DNA from: a virus
DNA: 41,626 nucleotides
Reading direction: 5' to 3' (one strand)
Virus record (IMG/VR): IMGVR_UViG_3300010399_000055
Coordinates: 1 to 41,626 of that record
The notes beneath the pieces were generated by a model. That model made no database searches and had not been told where the DNA came from. It saw nothing but the letters and a program-made list of their open reading frames with translations. Each line of letters starts with the position of its first letter. Within the stretch, counting starts at the first letter, position 1. Positions 32,577 through 38,520 of the stretch are shown in pieces. A program made the translations under genes and the position numbers.

Positions 32577-32864
32577 TTATTCCCAATAGTCCATACATTG
32601 CGTCTGACCAACAGCCGGTATGTTTCTAGGCTCTTGGAATGTGTATGCAGTCCCATCCGTAAAGGTCGTATAATATAACTCTATGTTTACCCCTCCTACA
32701 CCTAGCTGCACTGACTTAACCGTGTGTGGCACACATGGAGGAAGCTTAGCTGCTTGTTCGTCTGCATACCTAAATAGAGCGATTATGCCATATGTTGATA
32801 GGGCGAAGGCGACTATTACTATGACAGTCTGTAATGCGAGTTTCTTTACTTTGTACCTACTCAT
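32577..32864 (-). CDS. small membrane-anchored protein of the TTFTDG family (95 aa)
   Basis: An N-terminal membrane helix (about 11-31) is followed by CVPHTVKSVQLG, ELYYTTFTDGTAY and AVGQTQCMDYW. It shares helix, Cys positions and TTFTDG with the protein at 29292-29573, indicating duplication and divergence. The soluble part is probably outside the membrane with a Cys-Cys bridge. Function unknown. Confidence 0.7.
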   Translation of the reverse strand: MSRYKVKKLALQTVIVIVAFALSTYGIIALFRYADEQAAKLPPCVPHTVKSVQLGVGGVNIELYYTTFTDGTAYTFQEPRNIPAVGQTQCMDYWE

Positions 32865-33351
32865 TTCTTTTCCTGTCTCCCTGGGTGGGACTAAAGATGA
32901 TTATCATGTTTGGAAATGGTGCATTATTCTTTTCGCCACCAAACTTTAATCTTCCCTTAATAAATCTGACCTCTACATTTTGTTTCTTATAAACATATTC
33001 GTGAAACCATCTAGTGTCAGTTCTAGCGGGCACGAGCATCACAACAATGGAGTTCTTGGCTTCTGACGCCATTTTTACCCAATCTTTTATCTGACGACCA
33101 TACGGCGGGTTGCACCAAACGATTTGATGATCCCATAAAAGAGGATGTTCAAGACTATTAGTGTTCTTGTCGAAATAAGGAAATACTTTCGCATTAAGAG
33201 CAGACGCTGCAATATCTACTGTGAAGCCAAATTCCTCGTTTAACTCATCAAATAGATTTTGTGGCGTTTCCCATTCAACCGTTTGAGACTGTGGCATGTA
33301 TGCCGTCTTCTCCTGCATCTCTCCCTTTGAGGGTTCTTGTGTAGTTGGCAT
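32857..33351 (-). CDS. DNA N-6-adenine methyltransferase, phage Dam-like
   Basis: This 164-aa protein has the phage Dam-family core: VEWETPQNLFDELNEEFGF (TP-x6-LxxEF), VDIAAS, the catalytic NPPY (81-84) in IVWCNPPYGRQI, then MLVPARTDTRWFHEYV and RFIKGRLKFGG. It should transfer methyl from SAM to adenine in DNA, protecting phage DNA from restriction or marking it. No separate target-recognition domain. Overlaps the membrane-protein gene by 8 nt. Confidence 0.9.
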   Translation of the reverse strand: MPTTQEPSKGEMQEKTAYMPQSQTVEWETPQNLFDELNEEFGFTVDIAASALNAKVFPYFDKNTNSLEHPLLWDHQIVWCNPPYGRQIKDWVKMASEAKNSIVVMLVPARTDTRWFHEYVYKKQNVEVRFIKGRLKFGGEKNNAPFPNMIIIFSPTQGDRKRNE

Positions 33352-33659
33352 TATTTGGTTGTCTCCTCTAACTGATCAAGTTCTTGCGCTCGCTTATTGA
33401 GATAGTTGACAGCCCTATAGACACCGTCTTTTCTGACAATCTCTTCAGCTATAACTTTCCAACGGTTGTGTTCGTCGTTTCTTGCCTCCCGTATCCTCTC
33501 CTCATATTCAGCCTTTAGGGTGGATTCGTGTTGGAGGAACAGTTGCATAGCCTCATCAACGTGAGGGTCGAGTGATCCACCGGATACTAAAAGATCATTC
33601 CCATAATCTAAATATGTATTGCGGATCTTATTTCGTAGCTCTTCCGTATTACTAGACAT
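33351..33659 (-). CDS. hypothetical charged coiled-coil protein (102 aa)
   Basis: Highly charged helical protein (ESTLKAEYEERIREARNDEHN...) without membrane segments; overlaps the Dam-like gene as TAATG. Not recognised. Confidence 0.65.
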   Translation of the reverse strand: MSSNTEELRNKIRNTYLDYGNDLLVSGGSLDPHVDEAMQLFLQHESTLKAEYEERIREARNDEHNRWKVIAEEIVRKDGVYRAVNYLNKRAQELDQLEETTK

Positions 33660-33823
33660 TACTTGCTCCTCTCAAAGATAATATTCGCAACAAGGGCAGC
33701 AAATAATCCTATAAATACCATTAACCACACATCAGTTTTGCTATCATTGGTAAACCCATCTCTAATAGCACCAGTAATAATTGTCGTCCAAAAGATAGAC
33801 TTTGACATTGATATCCTGCTCAT
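33659..33823 (-). CDS. small single-span membrane protein (54 aa)
   Basis: Starts at ATG 33823, overlapping the previous stop as TGATG. Ends TAA overlapping the next ATG. It has a polar N-terminus and a hydrophobic segment near residues 33-48 (VWLMVFIGLFAALVAN). Coupling on both sides supports it. Function unknown. Confidence 0.6.
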   Translation of the reverse strand: MSRISMSKSIFWTTIITGAIRDGFTNDSKTDVWLMVFIGLFAALVANIIFERSK

Positions 33824-34149
33824 CACTCTTTCTCCTCATGGGGGAGTAGGTTAGCGTTGTATAAAGATAGGACTAGTTTTAAAAGAGATTTTAACGGAGC
33901 ATCTGATACTCCTGAATAGTTTGAATGCTCGATCTCTGCATACCATAACTTCTGTCCTATAGGTACTTCCTCGAAGTGGAGTATCAAACCCTGTCGTTGA
34001 AGCCTATTCAGTATGTAATCTGAAGTGTATTGGGGGACTGGATTATCAGGAAGAGTCCAATCAAATACCATTTCTGGAAGATTTGGTTCATCGCCCCATC
34101 CAGTGTGCTTGTAAACTTCTTGGTAGAGATCCTTAAGTTCTGTATCCAT
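33823..34149 (-). CDS. hypothetical protein (108 aa)
   Basis: Mixed alpha/beta protein with WGDEPNLPEMVFDWTLP, YTSDYILNRLQRQG and a helical C-terminus (LKSLLKLVLSLYNANLL). Separated from its neighbour by no gap. Not recognised. Confidence 0.65.
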   Translation of the reverse strand: MDTELKDLYQEVYKHTGWGDEPNLPEMVFDWTLPDNPVPQYTSDYILNRLQRQGLILHFEEVPIGQKLWYAEIEHSNYSGVSDAPLKSLLKLVLSLYNANLLPHEEKE

Positions 34150-34308
34150 TTATTTATTCTCCTTTACTTCATATTGTTCTAGGAGTGCAACAATATTCTC
34201 ACCAATCGTTTCTGGGTCATATGTTCTAAACTCTTGGTCACTCGCCTTATCAACAAACTTTTTTAGGAGATTGAGCAGGTCTTCAAATGTGGTTGGTAGA
34301 TTGTTCAT
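34150..34308 (-). CDS. small acidic helical protein (52 aa)
   Basis: ATG 34308 overlaps the upstream stop (TAATG) and its own TAA abuts the next ATG. Sequence MNNLPTTFEDLLNLLKKFVD... is an amphipathic acidic helix pair. Strongly supported by coupling; function unknown. Confidence 0.6.
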   Translation of the reverse strand: MNNLPTTFEDLLNLLKKFVDKASDQEFRTYDPETIGENIVALLEQYEVKENK

Positions 34309-34511
34309 TATTTACTCTCCTTTGTAGTAGGGTGGTGGATATCGAGTCTGCCTTCAAGTAATGCAAGAGACTTCTTCATCTTGTCTTTCAAGACACGAAC
34401 CCCTTCTTTGGTAAATGGGGTAATGTGACTTCCCTGATCGTATGAATGTTTCCCAATGAGATAGAGGATGTATTCTATTTGCGTAGCTGTAAGCGTTACT
34501 CGTCTACTCAT
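34308..34511 (-). CDS. hypothetical protein (67 aa)
   Basis: N-terminal helical pair (TATQIEYILYLIGKHS, KEGVRVLKDKMKKSLALLEG). Probably DNA or protein binding; not recognised. Overlaps neighbours. Confidence 0.6.
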   Translation of the reverse strand: MSRRVTLTATQIEYILYLIGKHSYDQGSHITPFTKEGVRVLKDKMKKSLALLEGRLDIHHPTTKESK

Positions 34512-34675
34512 GACTTATCTTTCCTATTTAATTTACGCAGCTCCCACTCTTCAATAAAGTAGTGAAGAAGAGAACCAACTAATATTATCAGTGCAAAGGT
34601 TATTACTATCAAAGCTGAAAGGTTGTATGGATCTAATCCCTTCATGAAATCTAATAGTACGTCTTGCGGGCTCAT
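34508..34675 (-). CDS. small single-span membrane protein (55 aa)
   Basis: ATG 34675; TGA overlaps the next ATG as ATGA. One membrane helix in the middle (about 20-38, SALIVITFALIILVGSLL) with a charged C-terminal tail (EEWELRKLNRKDK). Role unknown. Confidence 0.6.
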   Translation of the reverse strand: MSPQDVLLDFMKGLDPYNLSALIVITFALIILVGSLLHYFIEEWELRKLNRKDKS

Positions 34676-34812
34676 ATCTTTGCTTCTAGTCTATCTAAAC
34701 TGTTACGAATTGCAGCAAGCGTCTCTTCGTCTGTAAGGTCGAAGTAGTGGCGTATGTCCTGCGCTGCCGTATCCACAATGCTGTCTACATATTCTGAGTC
34801 GTCCTTATCCAT
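34672..34812 (-). CDS. small acidic protein (46 aa)
   Basis: Very acidic helical protein (MDKDDSEYVDSIVDTAAQD..., then LTDEETLAAIRNSLDRLEAK). ATGA overlap downstream and 8-nt overlap upstream. Not recognised. Confidence 0.55.
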   Translation of the reverse strand: MDKDDSEYVDSIVDTAAQDIRHYFDLTDEETLAAIRNSLDRLEAKI

Positions 34813-34900
34813 CGCAATCTTGTTCCTTTAGTTTCTTTTCTAATTCTGCCTCTGTATCGAGTATAATTCCTTCTTCGATCATTTCGTCCATGTCGCTCAC
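34805..34900 (-). CDS. small acidic peptide (31 aa) with GTG start
   Basis: GTG at 34900 sits 9 nt after GGAGG and overlaps the upstream TGA as GTGA; an ATG at 34891 is an alternative. Product is acidic (SDMDEMIEEGIILDTEAELE). Good ribosome site supports translation despite the small size. Confidence 0.5.
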   Translation of the reverse strand: MSDMDEMIEEGIILDTEAELEKKLKEQDCDG

Positions 34901-35061
34901 TTATCTTCGCCTCCTCTCATGTAAGCACTATATGCTATGCATTCAATAGCTTCCATAATGGCCTCTTTGTAACTGTCACTCACATTGGGGATGAGATCTA
35001 CTGCTTTTAGGATGTGCTCGGCCCACTGCATCTCTTCTTCGTTGAGCTCTAGACTACTCAT
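34897..35061 (-). CDS. small acidic helical protein (54 aa)
   Basis: MSSLELNEEEMQWAEHILKA..., acidic amphipathic helix rich in Glu/Ala. Starts 8 nt inside the preceding gene behind GGAGG and ends TGA at 34897. Not recognised. Confidence 0.6.
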   Translation of the reverse strand: MSSLELNEEEMQWAEHILKAVDLIPNVSDSYKEAIMEAIECIAYSAYMRGGEDK

Positions 35062-35236
35062 AGATTCCTCCAAAGCTCTTCATCTGAAGTGCTCGACGTA
35101 TATCGTATCCCTTGTCTGTCTTACGTTGGATGTTAAGTTTGTACTCGATTCGTTCTTCTAGTTTCTTAGCAGCTTTGTCAGATTCTTTTTCCTGTACAAA
35201 TGGTTTAGCTTTGATTGTACTTGATGATTTACTCAT
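35054..35236 (-). CDS. small basic protein (60 aa)
   Basis: Start chosen at ATG 35236 behind AAGGAGATC; a longer frame upstream runs through the promoter. Basic sequence MSKSSSTIKAKPFVQEKE..., helical middle (AAKKLEERIEYKLNIQ) and end QMKSFGGIYE. First gene behind the promoter-operator at 35268-35297. Function unknown. Confidence 0.65.
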   Translation of the reverse strand: MSKSSSTIKAKPFVQEKESDKAAKKLEERIEYKLNIQRKTDKGYDIRRALQMKSFGGIYE

Positions 35237-35267
35237 ATGATCTCCTTGTAATGTTTGATCTATAAAT

Positions 35268-35297
35268 ATCTTATCATACTGGCTGTGGTTATGTAAA
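35268..35297 (-). promoter_or_regulatory. early promoter with operator-like spacer (35.3 kb)
   Basis: TTTACA (35292-35297), 18-nt spacer, TAAGAT (35268-35273) with extended TGA. The spacer carries the 19-bp element also found in the 40.8-kb promoter. It drives the gene at 35236 and those after it. Confidence 0.65.
35275..35293. promoter_or_regulatory. 19-bp operator-like element, copy 1
   Basis: CATACTGGCTGTGGTTATG, reading rightward, lies in the spacer of a leftward promoter. It matches the element at 40841-40859 (reverse strand) with one mismatch. Ends form CATA...TATG; TGG...TGG repeats inside. Likely site for a phage or host DNA-binding protein. Confidence 0.55.
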
Positions 35298-35315
35298 GTA
35301 CCTTTAATATAGAAA

Positions 35316-35342
35316 ATCCACCATTTACGCAATATGGTGGAT
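35316..35342 (-). terminator. intrinsic terminator of the membrane/lysozyme unit
   Basis: 9-bp stem ATCCACCAT/ATGGTGGAT, 9-nt loop, then TTTCTATATT on the minus strand. Ends the unit that begins at the promoter near 36409. Confidence 0.75.
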
Positions 35343-35484
35343 AAACTGTGTACAAACTCTAGCAAGAGCAGACTACAAGCGGTGATTCTTTGCCTGATTG
35401 CTGGGATATATAAGACATGGCTTTCACATGAACGCGAGTTACTAGGTCATAGGACTTTTCTTCCACTTACATATCTCTTATATT

Positions 35485-35847
35485 CTACCACCAATTTCCC
35501 ACATCTTTACCGTTTATAGGAACCCTAGATAGCCAGAATGATTTTGCTGCTGACCAGCTACCGTACCTTTTAAGCATATAACTAGTGAAATAGTCATCTT
35601 CACAAGTATAGTCAAGCGATGGACATATCTTATCTATTATTCCATTACAATCTTGGCCTAATCCCACACATCCATAACTGTTCCGTCTTGCAGGATTATT
35701 CCCTGATTCATGCATATAGATGAACATTTTGTCTGAATCATCCATAGACACTACAGGGGTAATGCTTGCAATCTGTGGTCTACTATATGTACTTGTAGGC
35801 TCTACTATTGTCTCTAGAGCTATATGAGGTGCCCATTTAACAGGCAA
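35485..35847 (-). CDS. lysozyme-like peptidoglycan hydrolase, lacking a normal start
   Basis: From about residue 40 the protein reads MFIYMHESGNNP...YGCVGLGQ...YMLKRYGSW, ending GNWW. This is the fold signature of small lysozyme/transglycosylase-like domains, with likely catalytic Glu47 in HESGN and four Cys (60, 67, 75, 82). There is no ATG or ribosome site; only a TTG at 35847. The frame is open upstream through the end of the membrane-anchor gene and is in -1 register, so a frameshift fusion may be the true product. Confidence 0.7.
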   Translation of the reverse strand: MPVKWAPHIALETIVEPTSTYSRPQIASITPVVSMDDSDKMFIYMHESGNNPARRNSYGCVGLGQDCNGIIDKICPSLDYTCEDDYFTSYMLKRYGSWSAAKSFWLSRVPINGKDVGNWW

Positions 35848-35867
35848 AGTAGTAATGGCACGGGTTA

Positions 35868-36065
35868 CTACTTGCTTCCTAAAGAGGCCAGATGACTTGC
35901 TTCTGCTGCTACTTTAGTATTCATAGTCTCACGCATGTTCCACCCAAAGACGGTAAATGTCAGTGCTGTTACTATGAATCCAATGATTAACCACGGAAGT
36001 GCTGCTTTCTTGTACCATGGGGTACTAATAGTTTGTTTACGTACTTTTGCTTCTTGTTCGGACAT
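35868..36065 (-). CDS. membrane anchor protein, possibly the N-terminus of the lysozyme
   Basis: 65 aa: charged N-terminus (SEQEAKVRKQTISTPWYKK), one membrane segment (about 26-44), short tail, then the double stop TAG TAA. Strong ribosome site (GAGGAG). The lysozyme frame is already open across its last codons, so a -1 shift before the stop would create a type II membrane-anchored lysozyme of about 195 aa. Without a shift it is a separate small membrane protein. Confidence 0.65.
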   Translation of the reverse strand: MSEQEAKVRKQTISTPWYKKAALPWLIIGFIVTALTFTVFGWNMRETMNTKVAAEASHLASLGSK

Positions 36066-36408
36066 ATGAATCTCCTCGTTTGTGTTGAGTGTAGTAGTGC
36101 TGGTAATAAGTAAGTTACGACTTTCCCTGAACAGACTTACTATCCTCCGGTATCAGATCGTTTATTACCAGCACTACTACACTCAGATTTTTAATGTTTG
36201 TAACTCAATGGCTTTTACCCAAACACATTATCGCCATTTCGCCTGTCAGTGCTTGGAGTGGATTTCACACTCAGCTGGGATTGTTGTCCAGGTAGGAGCC
36301 ATTGAGTTGTTAATGTGTAAGCGATTTGCCTTATAGCTTGGTGTGGCGTTGGACTCTGCATCCTATCACTTTTCTGTATCAATCCTTGTATTACCGATTG
36401 ATACTTTC
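36066..36408 (-). ncRNA. highly structured leader or RNA element (about 335 nt)
   Basis: From a strong promoter the transcript reaches the ATG at 36065 through stacked structures. They are: a 9-bp hairpin GTATCAATC/GATTGATAC near the 5' end; an interleaved pair ACACATTA/TAATGTGT (36223-36230/36311-36318) with AACTCAATGGCT/AGCCATTGAGTT (36202-36213/36297-36308); and a 24-bp perfect stem (36086-36109/36162-36185) whose loop holds AGTAAGT/ACTTACT. The ribosome site follows directly. No ORF. It could be a cis-regulator of the lysozyme unit or an independent RNA. Confidence 0.6.
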
Positions 36409-36437
36409 AGTATAGCACAAGCAGTATAATAAATCAA
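36409..36437 (-). promoter_or_regulatory. sigma70 promoter of the structured leader unit
   Basis: TTGATT (36432-36437), exact 17-nt spacer, TATACT (36409-36414). It overlaps the end of the HNH gene at 36434. Start predicted near 36402. Confidence 0.75.
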
Positions 36438-36706
36438 GGTTTTTCTACTATTTTCCCAATTATTAACTGATATTTACTGCTTCCAGGTAAAATGTCGGCT
36501 TTTAAAGTGTTACATTTACGATGCGCTAACCTTAGATTATCAATATCGTCTGTTCCTCCCTTACTAAGAGGTATCCAATGGTCTATAGTAATATCTTTCA
36601 TATTGTTGAATGGTATATTGCAAACGCAACATAAATTGCCGTATTTGTTGATGAGCTGAGCCTTTTTGAATTTATGATCGAGAGATTTATTCCTGCGCCA
36701 TTTCAT
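36434..36706 (-). CDS. HNH endonuclease (90 aa)
   Basis: Compact HNH nuclease: CCVCN zinc pair (26-30), IDHWIPLSKGG with the Asp42-His43 core, DNLRLAHRKCN (Asn57, His62, Cys65). Such small HNH proteins act as homing or nicking nucleases, or assist packaging. Located next to a second HNH protein, upstream of the structured leader; overlaps it by 4 nt. Confidence 0.88.
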   Translation of the reverse strand: MKWRRNKSLDHKFKKAQLINKYGNLCCVCNIPFNNMKDITIDHWIPLSKGGTDDIDNLRLAHRKCNTLKADILPGSSKYQLIIGKIVEKP

Positions 36707-37029
36707 AATTTTCCATCCGTTTGTAATCTATGATGATCATGACAAAGGTACCTGAGGTTCTTAAGTTCAAACTTCAACTCATGATGTGCTCCTCTAGTTT
36801 TTACGTGATCGACTTCCAACCTTTCTGTCATTCCACATTCCTTTACAGAGCATATATGACCATACTTCTCGTCAAGATAGGGTTTTGCAATAGTATCTCT
36901 GAATGTATTGTAGAGTTCTGTCTCTTTACCTATCTTTGGAATAGGTTTCTTTTTCTTGTAAGGACAAAACGTCTGATAGTGAAACTTACTTCCACATTCT
37001 GTACATAGTATTCTATTAGCTATTGGCAT
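36703..37029 (-). CDS. HNH nuclease with N-terminal CCHC zinc knuckle (108 aa)
   Basis: Residues 9-22 form a CX2CX4HX4C zinc knuckle (CTECGSKFHYQTFC), a nucleic-acid-binding motif. A linker follows, then an HNH domain: Cys60/Cys65, LEVDHVKTRG (Asp74-His75), LKNLRYLCHDHHR (Asn91, Cys96, His99). Layout recalls HNH proteins of the NinG/Rap sort that process branched DNA, but that assignment is tentative. Coupled to the second HNH gene by ATGA. Confidence 0.8.
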   Translation of the reverse strand: MPIANRILCTECGSKFHYQTFCPYKKKKPIPKIGKETELYNTFRDTIAKPYLDEKYGHICSVKECGMTERLEVDHVKTRGAHHELKFELKNLRYLCHDHHRLQTDGKL

Positions 37030-37418
37030 TACGATTGTTTATCTATATATTCGAGACGAGTAATATCGCCACGTCCTTTAATAGTGAACACTCTTTGTCG
37101 TGGGTTAGAAGTGTCATCACATTCCCATGCAGCTACAATATCTAAATCACCTTTAAGTATACCGTGGCCCTCTTTCAACATGTCAGGTATTTCACTATGC
37201 TCGACAGAAAAATCATCAAGATCGCGTGATCTCATAACAATATGGGTGAGATATCCTGTGTCTGTATAACTTGGAAGAACCGAATCAAAGTTCTTTTTTA
37301 AAACATCAATTAGTTCGTTAAGATCTTCTTTATTATCTTCGTATATAAACTGTGTGATGAATGTGTTACGAAAGCTCATGATCTCAACCACTTTTTCCAT
37401 AGCATCTCTTTTTTCCAT
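37029..37418 (-). CDS. hypothetical early protein (up to 129 aa)
   Basis: A mixed alpha/beta protein (TFITQFIYEDNKEDLNELID, then VLPSYTDTGYLTHIV and FTIKGRGDITRLEYID). Start is uncertain: ATG 37418, ATG 37400 (AAGAG ahead) or ATG 37379, which overlaps the stop of the 40-aa frame as ATGA. Function unknown. Confidence 0.6.
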   Translation of the reverse strand: MEKRDAMEKVVEIMSFRNTFITQFIYEDNKEDLNELIDVLKKNFDSVLPSYTDTGYLTHIVMRSRDLDDFSVEHSEIPDMLKEGHGILKGDLDIVAAWECDDTSNPRQRVFTIKGRGDITRLEYIDKQS

Positions 37419-37498
37419 ACACTATTCTTTGCTTGGTATATCTGCCAGTCTAAGAGCATAGAATCTAGCAAGGTGGGATTGATGAGAGAATCAAACAT
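37376..37498 (-). CDS. possible 40-aa protein overlapping two genes
   Basis: ATG 37498 overlaps the upstream stop by 8 nt (ATGTTTGA) and the TGA overlaps an internal ATG of the next gene as ATGA. Product MFDSLINPTLLDSMLLDWQI... is aromatic and amphipathic. Coupling on both sides is the main support; overlap with the downstream frame is about 43 nt if that starts at 37418. Confidence 0.4.
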   Translation of the reverse strand: MFDSLINPTLLDSMLLDWQIYQAKNSVWKKEMLWKKWLRS

Positions 37499-37712
37499 TT
37501 GATTCTTCCTCATATTCCCTTACACCCTCCTTAGCTTCAATAGTAGTCATATGAACTAAGGTCTTTATCATTTCCGTCATTTCTTTGTCAAATACAGACT
37601 CGCCTAGTTCTTTTGCTAGCTTTTTGATCTTTAATGCCTTTTCCATTCTTTCAAGATAGGTGTCCACTGCCACTGAAGCCCTATCCTTAGGATTCATAAA
37701 TTTATCAAACAT
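37491..37712 (-). CDS. hypothetical helical protein (73 aa)
   Basis: Start chosen at ATG 37712 (ATGTTTGA overlap with the upstream stop) rather than the GTG at 37724. Helical, charged (YLERMEKALKIKKLAKELGE...). Not recognised. Confidence 0.6.
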   Translation of the reverse strand: MFDKFMNPKDRASVAVDTYLERMEKALKIKKLAKELGESVFDKEMTEMIKTLVHMTTIEAKEGVREYEEESNV

Positions 37713-38046
37713 CTTCCACACCACTTACTTTCTTAGCTACGTTAATATATACTTTCTCGAATGATTTAGCTGTAGTATCTAGTTCTGACCATGAGGGAGA
37801 TTCTTGGAGGAATGCATCAAACCATTCTTGACCACTCATCAGGTTACTCTCCTTTTCCGGTTCATCTCCCTGGAAAAGTCTGTCTAATTCAGACCACTTA
37901 TCACGAAGCGGTCTCATGTTCATCCATCCAGCGTCCACAAAAGCCTGCCTCATCTCCCTTATAAGGGTATCTTCGTCAGCGCCATATACGTAATCTCCAC
38001 TGAATTCACTAACTATTTCTAGTATGCTACTGTCCAGATCATCCAT
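37705..38046 (-). CDS. hypothetical acidic protein (113 aa)
   Basis: Acidic helical protein (DDLDSSILEIVSEFSGDYVYG, SELDRLFQGDEPEKE). Overlaps neighbours at both ends. Not recognised. Confidence 0.6.
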   Translation of the reverse strand: MDDLDSSILEIVSEFSGDYVYGADEDTLIREMRQAFVDAGWMNMRPLRDKWSELDRLFQGDEPEKESNLMSGQEWFDAFLQESPSWSELDTTAKSFEKVYINVAKKVSGVEDV

Positions 38047-38279
38047 CAGAATACTTCCTTAGTATCCGTTATAAACCCATCTGTAAACTCTGTACGTATG
38101 ATATGTCCATGCAGTTTAGGTTTGGATTTTCTAATAATCTGTTTGTAGACGAGAGCATCTTTACGTCTGTCATAGCAAAGATTGTACTGTTCATCCTCGT
38201 CTACTTTGACGTGGAACTCTGTACCTTCTGGAAGTATTTCTTCTTTTTCTTTAAAGAAGGCTTTAACTATTTTCAGCAT
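38046..38279 (-). CDS. hypothetical protein with a TEFTDG motif (77 aa)
   Basis: Helical start and a beta-type body ending GHIIRTEFTDGFITDTKEVF. The RTEFTDG segment resembles the TTFTDG motif in the two membrane proteins at 29292 and 32577, but there is no membrane segment. Function unknown. Confidence 0.6.
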   Translation of the reverse strand: MLKIVKAFFKEKEEILPEGTEFHVKVDEDEQYNLCYDRRKDALVYKQIIRKSKPKLHGHIIRTEFTDGFITDTKEVF

Positions 38280-38520
38280 TCTTCTTGCCTTTTCGTGAGA
38301 TCATTCCACCACGAGCACCTGCACACTGAGCCTTGTGATGTTTGCCATACACTAACTTGCATTCACACGGTCTATATGCGGCAAATCCACCTTTGGTCCC
38401 CTTAACGGAGCCCCCTTTGTGACCAATCCGTCTCCTATGTTCCACGTAGGCCTCATACGAACCAAGATTTTCTATATGCGTCTTCTTTGCCTTAGCGGCT
38501 CCTGCTTTTGTTTGTACCAC
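38263..38520 (-). CDS. small basic KGG-type protein with Cys pairs (85 aa)
   Basis: Starts at GTG 38520 behind AAGGAG. Rich in Gly/Lys/Arg with GHKGGSVKGTKGGFA and GARGGMISRKGKK, plus RPCECK and QCAG cysteines. KGG repeats occur in small nucleic-acid-binding or stress proteins. DNA or RNA binding is likely but unproven. Confidence 0.6.
   Translation of the reverse strand: MVQTKAGAAKAKKTHIENLGSYEAYVEHRRRIGHKGGSVKGTKGGFAAYRPCECKLVYGKHHKAQCAGARGGMISRKGKKNAENS

Noticed and set aside
36086-36402. tmRNA or tRNA-like RNA
   Set aside because: No T-arm, acceptor with CCA, or tag-encoding frame; only interleaved stems are shared with tmRNA.
36066-36433. Group I or group II intron next to HNH genes
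   Set aside because: No recognisable intron core or split gene around it; HNH genes lie outside the structured region and the element sits in a leader behind its own promoter.
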